From: Ruegeria pomeroyi
GTDB lineage: Bacteria > Pseudomonadota > Alphaproteobacteria > Rhodobacterales > Rhodobacteraceae
DNA length: 64,000 nucleotides
Reading direction: 5' to 3'
Assembly (NCBI RefSeq): GCF_021405525.1
Contig: NZ_JAGQAG010000001.1
Location: forward strand, 1,178,001 to 1,242,000
The notes beneath the pieces are model-generated. The model was not told the DNA's origin. It saw nothing but the letters and a program-made list of their open reading frames with translations, and made no database searches. The translations under genes and the position numbers were made by a program. This document shows positions 1 through 8,124 of the stretch, piece by piece (the stretch's first letter is position 1; each line of letters opens with the position of its first letter).

Positions 1-2
1 GC

Positions 3-92
3 GGCGATTTCTTGTTGCTTCGGGCCGGATCGCGGGTGGAGGGGGCGGAAATGAGTATTTTTGACCAGAAAGAAGCGGCAAGTCTTTGTTAA
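3..92 (+). CDS. Possible C-terminal tail of a gene entering from the left
   Basis: An open frame runs from the window edge to a TAA at 90-92 and would encode the last 29 residues of a plus-strand protein. It reads GDFLLLRAGSRVEGAEMSIF and then ends DQKEAASLC. The codon choice looks like that of the neighbours. The last third is made of the dispersed 23-base motif at 53-75, so the real gene could instead end earlier in another frame (stops at 52-54 or 62-64). The family cannot be recognised from so little sequence. Confidence 0.3.
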   Translation, partial: GDFLLLRAGSRVEGAEMSIFDQKEAASLC

Positions 93-290
93 CCAGAATC
101 GCCGCAGGCTGGCGGGGCGGTACAGGCTGGAGAGCCGATGACCGCACCAGGAAGAAGCCGCCCCTGTCCCGTGGCAGGATTATCCCCTTGCGGACGGACG
201 GCCGCCGGATCGGGGCGCTTCGTTTGCTGCTTCTTTCTGGTCACAAATACTCAAATGGCGCACCCGTGGGGTTGGGCGCGGCGTCGGGGG
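93..290. other. Non-coding stretch with an inverted copy of the dispersed motif
   Basis: No convincing gene is seen between the left edge and the stop of the dioxygenase gene at 291. The only structure noted is a minus-oriented copy of the dispersed motif at 230-252, facing the plus-oriented copy at 53-75. Both lie where transcripts from the two sides would end. Confidence 0.5.
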
Positions 291-1178
291 TTATCCGGCT
301 GTCTGGTAGAGCGGCACCGCGCTGCTGGCGCCCTGGGCCAGGGCCTTGGCCTGGTCGGCGCGGATGCGCTCGTAGAGCGCCAGCGCCTCGGGTGCAAAGA
401 GGCGCGCGGGCGCGTCGACAGGGATGAAATTGCCCGAACTGTCTGTGCCGCGCGCGGGCATGGCATAGTCGCGTTCGGCCACCAGTTGGCGCGCATTGGG
501 GTTGAGATAGCGGATCGCCATGCCGATGCGACGATCGTCCGAGCGGTTGGGGCCGGAGCCGTGGATGGTCAGCCCGTGGTGCAGCGACATCTGGCCCGGC
601 GCGAGTTCGATATGGGTCTTGTCGGTCTCGGCCACGTCGACGGCGATCTCCTGCCCGCGCGACAGGAGGTTGTTTTCGGAATAGGTATCGGTATGCGGCA
701 GGATCGGGCTCTTGTGGCTGCCCGCCACGAAATCCATGCAGCCGCTTTCCACCGTCGCGGGCGACAGCGCCAGCCAGGCGGTCACCTGGTCGGGGGTTTC
801 GCCCATGCCCCAATAGGTCAGGTCCTGGTGCATGCCGACCACATGGGTGGTGCGGGGTTCCTTGATGAAGAACTCGGCCGACCAGACCAGGAGGTCGGGG
901 CCAAGCACGCCCTGGACCAGGTCGAGGATGCGCGGGTCGCGGGCGATGCGGGCGGCGAGCGGCATCACAACATGGGCATTCACGCGCTTGTACATGTTGA
1001 GCGGTAGCGGCAGGTCGGCGGAGAGCCAGTCGCGCTCGATCTGTTCCAGTTCGGCGCGCAGGGCGGCGGCCTCATCCTCGGGCATCACCTGCAACGGGTG
1101 CAGGAAGCCGTTCTGCCAGTATTGCGCGGTCTGCTCGGCAGAGAGTCGGCCGTTCGCGGTGGGAATGGGGCTGGGCAT
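291..1178 (-). CDS. Phytanoyl-CoA dioxygenase (PhyH) family protein
   Basis: A 295-residue Fe(II)/2-oxoglutarate-dependent oxygenase of the PhyH family, probably hydroxylating a small organic substrate in the cytoplasm. The iron facial triad is visible as H117 and D119 in GMHQDLTYW and the distal H206 in LTIHGSGPN, followed by the 2-oxoglutarate-binding arginines in DRRIGMAIRY (216-223). The ATG at 1178 is preferred over one ten codons upstream because AAAGGAAA lies seven bases before it. It is divergent from a LysR regulator about 100 bp away, which is the likely regulator. Bacterial PhyH enzymes act on very varied substrates (ectoine, phosphonates, halogenated metabolites), so the substrate cannot be named. 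Confidence 0.85.
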   Translation of the reverse strand: MPSPIPTANGRLSAEQTAQYWQNGFLHPLQVMPEDEAAALRAELEQIERDWLSADLPLPLNMYKRVNAHVVMPLAARIARDPRILDLVQGVLGPDLLVWSAEFFIKEPRTTHVVGMHQDLTYWGMGETPDQVTAWLALSPATVESGCMDFVAGSHKSPILPHTDTYSENNLLSRGQEIAVDVAETDKTHIELAPGQMSLHHGLTIHGSGPNRSDDRRIGMAIRYLNPNARQLVAERDYAMPARGTDSSGNFIPVDAPARLFAPEALALYERIRADQAKALAQGASSAVPLYQTAG

Positions 1179-1258
1179 CGGGGTTTCCTTTGGTCGCGTT
1201 TCCGGCAAGGTAGCGGCGGTGCGGCGCGGTTCAGAGCGGTAAGTCTTGCCGGTCAGGG

Positions 1259-1271
1259 TAAGTTCAGCTTA
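1259..1271. promoter_or_regulatory. Candidate LysR operator (T-N11-A) in the dioxygenase/LysR divergent region
   Basis: TAAGTTCAGCTTA fits the T-N11-A dyad (TAAG/CTTA arms) typical of LysR-type sites and lies just upstream of the LysR start. The same intergenic space has a longer inverted repeat, CCGGCAAG at 1202-1209 against CTTGCCGG at 1245-1252. Assignment is by pattern and position only. Confidence 0.35.
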
Positions 1272-1281
1272 GCCTGTGGTC

Positions 1282-2193
1282 ATGGTATCGCGGATCCCCT
1301 CGCTCAACTGGTTGCGTGTCTTCGAGGCGGCGGCGCGGACGCAGAGCTTTGCCCGGGCGGGGGCGCAGCTCAACATGTCGGCGGCCGCCGTCAGCCAGCA
1401 GATCAAGGCATTGGAGGGGCATCTGGGCGTGGCGCTGTTCGAGCGGCGGGCGCATTCGGTGGTTCTGACCGAGAGGGGGCGGGCCTATCTGCCCGGTGTG
1501 CAGCAGTCGCTGTTGATGCTTGAGACCACGACGGCGGGGCTGTTCGGGGGCGGTGGTGAGCAGATCGTTTATGTCCGCTCGATCCTGCTCTTTGCCCAGG
1601 GCGTGCTGGCCCCGGCGCTGGGCGGGTTCATGGCGGCATATCCCGGTGTCGATCTGCGCTTGAGTACCGGCAATGACGTGGCCGATTTCCAGGGTTCGGT
1701 GGCGGATATGCAGATCGTGTTCGGCAACCCGGCTCTGTTTGGCGGGCAGGCGGACGATCTGATGGGCGAGCGGCTGTATCCCGTGGCGCATCCCGATCTG
1801 GCGGCTGGGATTACCCGCCCGGAGGACCTGTTGCGGCATCGGCTGATCGACGTTTCGGCGCATCGGGCGGGGTGGTTGCGCCTCTTCGAGGCGCTGCGCC
1901 TGTCACCGGCGGCGGGGCAGTTCCTGTTTGTCGACAACACGGTGATGGCGGCGGCGCTGGCGGCCGAAGGGGTCGGGCTGGCGCTGGCGCGGGCACCTGC
2001 CAGCGACACGCTCATGGCGCGGCATGGGCTGGTGCGCTGCCTGCCCGGGGTCGAGACGCCGGGGCTGGAACGCTATCACCTCGTCTGCGAGGATTGCGCT
2101 CGCCTGCGCAGGCCTGCGCGGCAGTTCCGCTCTTGGCTCCTGGATCATCTGGGAGGAGGGCCTGATCAGGCGCCCAGCCGCTCGCGGAAATAG
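1282..2193 (+). CDS. LysR-type transcriptional regulator (GcvA-like)
   Basis: A 303-residue LysR regulator. The N-terminal winged helix-turn-helix (about residues 5-64) contains LNMSAAAVSQQIKALEGHLG, and FERRAHSVVLTERG is the typical wing. The rest is the periplasmic-binding-like effector domain. Closest in feel to GcvA-type regulators that often sit beside a single metabolic gene. It is divergent from the PhyH dioxygenase gene, which it probably controls in response to that enzyme's substrate. An in-frame GTG two codons earlier (1276) is an alternative start; neither start has a strong ribosome binding site. Confidence 0.85.
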   Translation: MVSRIPSLNWLRVFEAAARTQSFARAGAQLNMSAAAVSQQIKALEGHLGVALFERRAHSVVLTERGRAYLPGVQQSLLMLETTTAGLFGGGGEQIVYVRSILLFAQGVLAPALGGFMAAYPGVDLRLSTGNDVADFQGSVADMQIVFGNPALFGGQADDLMGERLYPVAHPDLAAGITRPEDLLRHRLIDVSAHRAGWLRLFEALRLSPAAGQFLFVDNTVMAAALAAEGVGLALARAPASDTLMARHGLVRCLPGVETPGLERYHLVCEDCARLRRPARQFRSWLLDHLGGGPDQAPSRSRK

Positions 2194-2894
2194 GTTTCGA
2201 CCCGCGCATAGGCCGGTTGGTGAAAATGCAGCGTCAGAAGGGAATGTTGGGTGCCCGGGTACTCGACCGTGTCCAACCCGTCGCCAAACGCAGTTTCTAG
2301 GTTCCGCATCAGCCTTGCGGGGGCCATCTTGTCGTCGCGGTAACGCATGCCCAGAGCTGGCCCCTTGGCGGACATGCCCGCGCGGGCACCGGAAATGTCG
2401 GCCTCGCTCATAGGCAGCGCGTCGCCCCCGAAAACGGGCAGGGCCGGCTGGCTGGCCACGGCACCCAGAACGGCGTCATCGGCCATCAGGGCCAGGGCGA
2501 AACTGCCGGTCAGGCACATGCCGATCACGCCGATGCCCGGCACGCCCTGCCGGTCGCGGATATGGCGGGCAAGGGCGCGCATCCACGTGGCAACCGGGCT
2601 TTGTCGGCCCCTGAGAAACATGTTGAACTCACGACGGACACAGAACAGGCGGGCGGCGTTGGTTACAAGCGTGGTCTTGCCGAAGGTTCCGAAGAAATGT
2701 GGCAGGTAGACGGTGAACCCCGCCGCGATCAGGCGGTCGGCCAGCGCCAGTGTCTCGGGGCCGATACCGGGCAGTTCCTGCAACAGCAGGATGGGCGGAC
2801 CGGAGCCTTTGACATGCACGCTGTGTCGGGCCTCGCGCCCGCGGTCCAACGGGGCGGCGAAGGTGAAACACTCATCCGGGTTCCAGCTGCACAT
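2166..2894 (-). CDS. Dienelactone hydrolase family protein
   Basis: A 242-residue alpha/beta hydrolase of the dienelactone hydrolase family. The catalytic cysteine is C127 in GVIGMCLTGS, the family's oxyanion-side glutamate is E40 in LQELPG, an aspartate lies in RYRDDKM (187-188), and the histidine is H217 in GTQHSLL. The family hydrolyses lactones and other esters, classically in chlorocatechol breakdown; no such pathway genes are nearby, so the real substrate is open. Its 3' end overlaps the convergent LysR gene by 28 bases. It is divergent from the molybdenum hydroxylase gene, with an imperfect dyad between them. Confidence 0.85.
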   Translation of the reverse strand: MCSWNPDECFTFAAPLDRGREARHSVHVKGSGPPILLLQELPGIGPETLALADRLIAAGFTVYLPHFFGTFGKTTLVTNAARLFCVRREFNMFLRGRQSPVATWMRALARHIRDRQGVPGIGVIGMCLTGSFALALMADDAVLGAVASQPALPVFGGDALPMSEADISGARAGMSAKGPALGMRYRDDKMAPARLMRNLETAFGDGLDTVEYPGTQHSLLTLHFHQPAYARVETYFRERLGA

Positions 2895-2920
2895 GCACGC
2901 TTATAGGCCTTTTGCGTGCA
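2894..2920. promoter_or_regulatory. Inverted repeat in the hydrolase/molybdenum-enzyme divergent region
   Basis: TGCACGC at 2894-2900 and GCGTGCA at 2914-2920 are perfect inverted arms 13 bases apart. They lie at the start of the dienelactone hydrolase gene and upstream of the divergent molybdenum hydroxylase gene. Possible operator; no regulator gene is adjacent. Confidence 0.3.
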
Positions 2921-3055
2921 CAAATCCACGCGCTTGAGCGTGGTACCACTGGTGTATGGCTCAGAGGCGCACTCTGCGGTATCGCCGGACGACTGGACAA
3001 GCCGTGGGCACAGGCTAGTCTCGGGTGAAGCGGAATGCGGGCGAAGGGGAAAGCA

Positions 3056-5347
3056 ATGGAAAAATTCGGCAAAAGCCAGCCGGTTACGCGGATCGAGGAC
3101 CAACGCTTTCTGACCGGCCAGGGCCGGTATGTCGACGACCTGGTTCCGGGTGATGCGCTGGTGGCGATGTTCTTTCGCTCGCCGGTGGCACATGGTGAAA
3201 TCCTCGATCTGGACCTGGGCGCGTCGCGCGAGATGCCGGGCGTGCATCTGGTGCTGACACTGGACGATCTCGAAGCGGCAGGGGTTAAGGTGGGGCTGAG
3301 CGGCACCACCATGGCCAATCGCGATGGTAGTCAGGGTGCGGCGCCGGAACGGCCGATGCTGGCGCGCGACCACGTACGTTTCGTGGGCGAGGCGGTGGCG
3401 ATGGTGGTGGCCGAAACCGCCGATCAGGCCCGCGACGCGATCGAAGCGATGGGCATGGATATCCGCGACCTTCCGGTGAAAACCGCCGTGGGCCCGGGCG
3501 GCCCGGCGATCCACGCGGAGGCTCCCGAGAATCGTGCCTTTGATTGGGGGCTGGGCGACGAGGCCGCAACCGAGGCGGCCTTTGCCAGCGCCGCACATGT
3601 GGTCGGGTTGCAGGTCGACGACAACCGGGTCATCACCAACTCGATGGAGCCGCGCGGCTGTTACGCCGAGATGGTCGAGGGGCGACTGCATTTCGCCTAT
3701 GGCGGCCAGGGTGTCTGGGGGATGAAGGCGCAACTGGTAGAGAAGCTGGGCATCGCGTCCGAGGATCTGCGGGTGACTACCCCAGATGTGGGGGGCGGGT
3801 TCGGCATGAAGGCGATGCCATACCCCGAATATTTCACCGTCGCCCATGCGGCACGGGTGCTGAACCGACCGGTGCGCTGGATGTCTGACCGGACCGAGGC
3901 GATGCTGAGTGACAATCATGGTCGCGACCTGACCTCGCTGGCGGAACTGGCCTTTGACGCCGATCTGCGCATCACGGCCTACCGGGTGCGCACCCGCTGC
4001 AATCTGGGCGCCTATAACAGCCATTTCGGGCAGGCTATCCAGACCCAGCTGTTCTCGCGCGTGTTGACCGGGGTCTATGACATCCAGACCGCCTGGTTGC
4101 AGGTCGAGGGGTACTATACCAACACGACCCAGGTCGATGCCTATCGCGGGGCTGGCCGGCCCGAGGCGATCTATGTGCTGGAGCGGGTCATGGACCGGGC
4201 CGCGCGCGAGTTGGGGGTCACCCCCTGGGAGATCCGGCGCCGCAACTTCATCCGGCCTGAGGCGTTCCCCTACAAGACCGCGACGGGCGAGACCTATGAC
4301 GTGGGCGATTTCGACCGCCTGCTGCGGCTCGCTGAGGCCGAAGCGCAGGACTTCAGCGTACGCCGGGATAACGATGCTGTGCGCGGCCTGCTGCGCGGGA
4401 TCGGAGTGTGTTACTATATCGAAAGCATTCTGGGCGATCCTTCCGAAGGCGCGGAGATCGCTTTCAACGAGGATGACACCGTGGACCTGATGGTCGGCAC
4501 ACAATCGAACGGGCAGGGGCACGAGACTGTCTATGCTCGATTTCTGGCCGACCAGACCGGCCTGCCGATGGACCGAATCCGGGTCGTGCAGGGCGACAGC
4601 GACCGCATCGCGCAGGGCGGCGGTACCGGCGGCTCGCGTTCGGTTACGGTGCAAAGCAATGCGACTTTGGCCACAGTTGAACGCATGGTTGCCGCATTCA
4701 CGCCCTTTCTCGCGGGCAAGATGGGGGTTGAGGAGAGCGCGGTGATATTTGACGATGAAACCTTTCGGGCGCCCGGCTCGAACCTGACGCCCTCGCTGCT
4801 GGAGGCCGCTGCCATGGCGCGGGCCGACGGGCGCAAGGACCTTCTGCGCCATGCCGCGCGGGCCAAACTGCCGGGGCGGTCCTATCCCAACGGCGCGCAT
4901 CTTGCCGAGATAGTGATCGACCCAGAAACCGGTCATGCCCATGTGGACCGTTACCGGGTCTGGGACGATTTTGGAAACCTGATCAATCCCTTGCTTGCCG
5001 AGGGACAGGTTCATGGCGGGGTGGCGCAGGGGATCGGCCAGGCGCTTTGCGAACACGTGGTGCATGACGACGAGGGGCAGCTGCTCACGGCATCGTTCAT
5101 GGACTATGCCTTGCCACGCGCAAGCGAGGTTCCCATCATCGGGTTTACCTCGGTGCCGGTGCCGTCGACAGCCAACCCGATGGGGATGAAAGGCTGTGGC
5201 GAGGCCGGTACGGTCGGCGCATTGGCCGCGATTGCGAACGCGGTGCAGGATGCGATCTGGGATCGGGGGGTGAGGCAGACAGATATGCCCTTTACCCCTC
5301 TCAGGCTTTGGGAATTGCTGAATGCTGAACCTGTCGCGGCTGAGTAG
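3056..5347 (+). CDS. Molybdenum hydroxylase large subunit (xanthine/aldehyde oxidase family, CoxL form II-like)
   Basis: A 763-residue molybdopterin-binding subunit of the xanthine dehydrogenase / aldehyde oxidase / CoxL family. Molybdenum-cofactor motifs are in order: GGQGVWGMK near 220, GGGFGMK near 250, GGTGGSRS near 525, and the catalytic glutamate in GCGEAGT near 713. The active-site loop reads AYRGAGR (about 362), the form II signature, not the AYxCSFR of true CO dehydrogenase. The ATG at 3056 follows AAGGGGAAAG. The FAD (CoxM) and iron-sulphur (CoxS) subunits this family normally needs are not adjacent, which is unusual. The next gene begins 26 bases before this one ends. Confidence 0.85.
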   Translation: MEKFGKSQPVTRIEDQRFLTGQGRYVDDLVPGDALVAMFFRSPVAHGEILDLDLGASREMPGVHLVLTLDDLEAAGVKVGLSGTTMANRDGSQGAAPERPMLARDHVRFVGEAVAMVVAETADQARDAIEAMGMDIRDLPVKTAVGPGGPAIHAEAPENRAFDWGLGDEAATEAAFASAAHVVGLQVDDNRVITNSMEPRGCYAEMVEGRLHFAYGGQGVWGMKAQLVEKLGIASEDLRVTTPDVGGGFGMKAMPYPEYFTVAHAARVLNRPVRWMSDRTEAMLSDNHGRDLTSLAELAFDADLRITAYRVRTRCNLGAYNSHFGQAIQTQLFSRVLTGVYDIQTAWLQVEGYYTNTTQVDAYRGAGRPEAIYVLERVMDRAARELGVTPWEIRRRNFIRPEAFPYKTATGETYDVGDFDRLLRLAEAEAQDFSVRRDNDAVRGLLRGIGVCYYIESILGDPSEGAEIAFNEDDTVDLMVGTQSNGQGHETVYARFLADQTGLPMDRIRVVQGDSDRIAQGGGTGGSRSVTVQSNATLATVERMVAAFTPFLAGKMGVEESAVIFDDETFRAPGSNLTPSLLEAAAMARADGRKDLLRHAARAKLPGRSYPNGAHLAEIVIDPETGHAHVDRYRVWDDFGNLINPLLAEGQVHGGVAQGIGQALCEHVVHDDEGQLLTASFMDYALPRASEVPIIGFTSVPVPSTANPMGMKGCGEAGTVGALAAIANAVQDAIWDRGVRQTDMPFTPLRLWELLNAEPVAAE

Positions 5348-6401
5348 AAAGCTACTGGGATGGCTCGGGCGGCCGCTCAGCGCCGCCCATTCTGGCGAGG
5401 TGCGCCAGCGGGGACCGCAGACCCATGTGATCATCCTCGACGGGACCATGTCGACGCTGGAGCCGGGGCGCGAGACCCATGCGGGACAGACCTATCGGCT
5501 GATGTGCGAGATGGGGGCGCAGGTTTCGGTGTTTTACGAGGCCGGGGTGCAGTGGACCAGTTGGCGCACCACGCCCGACGTGATGATGGGCCGGGGGCTG
5601 AACCGCCAGATCCGGCGGGCCTATGGCTATCTCGCCTCGCGCTATCGTCCGGGCGACCGGATCTTTCTGCTGGGATATTCACGCGGCGCCTATGCGGTGC
5701 GCAGCCTGGCCGGGGTGATCGACATGGTGGGACTGTTGAAGGCCGAACATGCCACCGTCCGCAATATCCGGCAGGCCTATCGCCATTATGAATGCGACGT
5801 CCAGGGACCGCATGCACAGGTGTTTCGCGACCTCTACTGTCACCGGGACGTGATGATCGAAATGGTCGGGGTCTGGGACACGGTCAAGGCGCTGGGCCTG
5901 CGACTGCCACTGCTGTGGCGCCTGTCGGAACAGCGGCACGCCTTTCACAGCCACCATCTGGGCCGCAGCGTGCGCCATGGCTATCACGCGCTGGCGCTGA
6001 ACGAGACACGCGACGTGTTCGAGCCGATCCTGTGGGACTGCAAGCCCGAATTCCGTGGCCATGTGGAGCAGGTCTGGTTCCGTGGCACGCATGGCGATGT
6101 GGGCGGGCAGTTGGGCGGGGATGAGCGCGCCCGGCCGCTGGCCAATCTCTCGCTGGTCTGGATGCTGGAGCGGGCAGAGAATCTTGGCCTGCCGCTGCCC
6201 GAGGGCTGGCGCGCGCGCTTTCCCACCGATCCCAACGCGCCTTCGGTGGGCACCTGGAACGGCTGGGGCAAGATCTTTTTGCTACGCTCGGCCCGCACCG
6301 TCGGCCGTGACCCCAGCGAGCGGTTGCATGAAAGCGTGACCGGCGACGCGCTGCCCACCGGTTTGCCGGCCCCCTACCTGCGCTCACGCAGTTACGGCTG
6401 A
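5322..6401 (+). CDS. DUF2235 domain alpha/beta hydrolase
   Basis: A 359-residue DUF2235 protein. The GYSRGAYAVRSLAG nucleophile elbow near 118-131 marks the alpha/beta-hydrolase fold, and the segment FRGTHGDVGG near 250 carries the conserved D/H region. Relatives include phospholipase-type effectors of type VI secretion (Tle), but no vgrG, PAAR or immunity gene is nearby. An intracellular hydrolase is therefore as likely. The start overlaps the molybdenum hydroxylase gene by 26 bases, implying co-transcription and perhaps translational coupling. Confidence 0.75.
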   Translation: MLNLSRLSRKLLGWLGRPLSAAHSGEVRQRGPQTHVIILDGTMSTLEPGRETHAGQTYRLMCEMGAQVSVFYEAGVQWTSWRTTPDVMMGRGLNRQIRRAYGYLASRYRPGDRIFLLGYSRGAYAVRSLAGVIDMVGLLKAEHATVRNIRQAYRHYECDVQGPHAQVFRDLYCHRDVMIEMVGVWDTVKALGLRLPLLWRLSEQRHAFHSHHLGRSVRHGYHALALNETRDVFEPILWDCKPEFRGHVEQVWFRGTHGDVGGQLGGDERARPLANLSLVWMLERAENLGLPLPEGWRARFPTDPNAPSVGTWNGWGKIFLLRSARTVGRDPSERLHESVTGDALPTGLPAPYLRSRSYG

Positions 6402-6540
6402 GCGGACTTCTGCCAGATAGCGCGCCTGCGGCGCAAGACGATATCTCGGCGGCGTGCCGCCGCCTCGGGCGGGTGTTCGTTGTGAGGCCGCGCAATGCGT
6501 GCCGGTCGGCAACGGGTTGAGATGTCGGATGCCTCCGGCG

Positions 6541-6600
6541 GGAGTATTTTCGGCGAAATGAAGAGGCGGGGGTGCCGCTTCTTTCTGGTCACAAATACTC
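6541..6600. repeat. Facing pair of dispersed 23-base motifs
   Basis: GGAGTATTTT-CGGCGAAATGAAG is at 6541-6563 on the plus strand. A related copy (GAGTATTT, then GTGACCAGAAAGAAG) is at 6578-6600 on the minus strand. The second is base-for-base the copy at 230-252. They lie in the gap between the convergent DUF2235 and thioesterase genes, each just past the 3' end of the gene on its own strand. Confidence 0.7.
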
Positions 6601-6604
6601 GAAT

Positions 6605-7090
6605 TCAACCGCGTGGGATGTTCAGGACGATGCAGGTGGTCGAGCCGGTGGCATAGAGGCGGTCGTCCTCGACGCCCCTGATCTCGCCATGGGCGACGCC
6701 GGTGGAGCGGCCGACGTGATCGGCGATGCCTACGCATTCGACCTCGGTTCCGGTCGGGATCGAGCGGATGATGTTGATCTTGTATTCCAGCGTTGTATAG
6801 GCGGCGCCCTGCGGCACCATCGTCTGCACCGCGCAGGCCATGGCGCTGTCGAGCAGGGTGCCGTACCAGCCGCCATGCACGGCGCCAAGCGGGTTGCAGA
6901 CATCGAAGGTCGGCGTGCCGCGAAAGGCGACGCGGCCTTCGGCGACCGCGTGCAGGTGATAGCCCATGGTGCGCGCGATGGGCGGGGCGGGCAGGCGGCC
7001 GTCGAGGATGCCCTGCATGAAGTCGAGCCCGGAGATATTGGCCATGTCGGCCGGTCCCAGCAGGTCTTCGGGTCCGTTGGCGAAAGTCAT
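6605..7090 (-). CDS. PaaI-type hotdog-fold acyl-CoA thioesterase
   Basis: A 161-residue hotdog thioesterase of the PaaI/YdiI type, hydrolysing acyl- or aryl-CoA thioesters in the cytoplasm. The family signature is clear in NPLGAVHGGWYGTLLDSAMA (about 70-89), with the HGG turn and the D that polarises the nucleophilic water. GGAGGAAC precedes the ATG at 7090. It stands alone, convergent with the DUF2235 gene. Substrate chain length cannot be read from sequence. Confidence 0.85.
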   Translation of the reverse strand: MTFANGPEDLLGPADMANISGLDFMQGILDGRLPAPPIARTMGYHLHAVAEGRVAFRGTPTFDVCNPLGAVHGGWYGTLLDSAMACAVQTMVPQGAAYTTLEYKINIIRSIPTGTEVECVGIADHVGRSTGVAHGEIRGVEDDRLYATGSTTCIVLNIPRG

Positions 7091-7151
7091 GGGGCGTTCC
7101 TCCGGGTCAGGGTTGGAGGAACGCTAGCAGGGGCCGCGGGATGCTCAACCG

Positions 7152-8018
7152 TTACGCGACGTTCTGGAGCGCCACCTTGGGGGTTACGCCAAGCGCGTGG
7201 CAGACATCGCGGGTCAGTTCGGGGCGGTTCAGCGTGTAGAAATGCAGCTTGTCGATGCCGCCCTCGATCAGCTCCGAGCAGAGCTCGGTGCAGATGGCGG
7301 TGGCCAGCAGATCCTCGCGCCCGTCGCGGGTGGCCTTGTCAAAGGCGTCCTCGACCCATGCGGGGATATGGGTGCCGCAGCGGCGGGCGAAGTTGCGCGC
7401 GCCTTTCCAGTTCTCGATCGGCAGGATGCCGGGGGTGATCTGCTTGTCGATGCCGGCCTTGGCGCAGGCGTCGCGGAAGCGGAAGAAGGTGTCCGCCTCG
7501 AAGAAGAACTGGGTCAGCGCCTCATCCGCCCCTGCGTCCAGCTTGGCCTTCAACCAGTCAATGTCGGCCTGGGCGCTAGCGGCTTCGGGGTGGATGTCCG
7601 GGTAGGCGCCGACCCTGATGGCGAATTTGCCGGTTTCGGCCAGGGCCTGAATCAGCTCCACCGAATTGGCAAAACCGCCGGGATGCGGGGTGAAGCGGCC
7701 CGCGCCCTGGGGCGGGTCGCCGCGCAGGGCGACGATGTCGGTGACACCGGCCAGGGCAAAACTGTCGGCGATGGCCAGCGTTTCCTCGCGGCTGGCCTGC
7801 ACGCAGGTCAGGTGGGCCGCCACGTTGAGGCCCGAGGATTTGTGCAGCGTGGCCACCGCGTCGCGGGTCAGCTCGCGGGTGGTGCCGCCGGCGCCATAGG
7901 TGACCGAGACGAAGCGGGGGGCCAGCGGCGCCAGCACCTGCACCGTATCCCAGAGCCGGAACGAGGCTTCGAGGTTTTTCGGCGGGAAGAATTCGAAGGA
8001 GATCTGGGGGGCGGTCAT
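7152..8018 (-). CDS. metF: 5,10-methylenetetrahydrofolate reductase
   Basis: A 288-residue FAD-dependent methylenetetrahydrofolate reductase, making 5-methyl-THF for methionine synthesis. The TIM-barrel enzyme begins with the family hallmark ISFEFFPPKN and contains VTYGAGG, ALRGDPP and QFFFEADTFFRF, all diagnostic. Two in-frame ATGs four codons apart (8030 and 8018) are both possible; the shorter matches the usual N-terminus. It is divergent from a MetR-like regulator with about 105 bp between, the classic arrangement for methionine-controlled metF. Confidence 0.93.
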   Translation of the reverse strand: MTAPQISFEFFPPKNLEASFRLWDTVQVLAPLAPRFVSVTYGAGGTTRELTRDAVATLHKSSGLNVAAHLTCVQASREETLAIADSFALAGVTDIVALRGDPPQGAGRFTPHPGGFANSVELIQALAETGKFAIRVGAYPDIHPEAASAQADIDWLKAKLDAGADEALTQFFFEADTFFRFRDACAKAGIDKQITPGILPIENWKGARNFARRCGTHIPAWVEDAFDKATRDGREDLLATAICTELCSELIEGGIDKLHFYTLNRPELTRDVCHALGVTPKVALQNVA

Positions 8019-8077
8019 TTGGGCGGTCATCCTGCGCAAAGGGCAATGTTTCGCCTCTTGTCGCACTTGCAGCATTG

Positions 8078-8090
8078 TGAGACAACTTCA
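8078..8090. promoter_or_regulatory. Candidate MetR binding site
   Basis: TGAGACAACTTCA matches the enterobacterial MetR consensus TGAA-N5-TTCA at all but one position. It sits between the divergent metF and metR-like genes, where MetR would control both. Confidence 0.5.
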
Positions 8091-8124
8091 TAATACTCAA
8101 GAACAACATGAGCGATACTGTAGG

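Noticed and set aside
3056-5347. Aerobic carbon monoxide dehydrogenase large subunit (form I)
   Set aside because: The active-site loop is AYRGAGR, not AYxCSFR, and coxM/coxS are missing.
2729-5449. A 906-codon open frame on the minus strand opposite the molybdenum hydroxylase gene
   Set aside because: Its composition (His/Arg/Gln-rich, no family motifs) is that of an antisense shadow of a GC-rich gene; the plus-strand frame has clear catalytic motifs.
5322-6401. Type VI secretion phospholipase effector
   Set aside because: DUF2235 fits such effectors, but there is no vgrG, PAAR, adaptor or immunity gene nearby.
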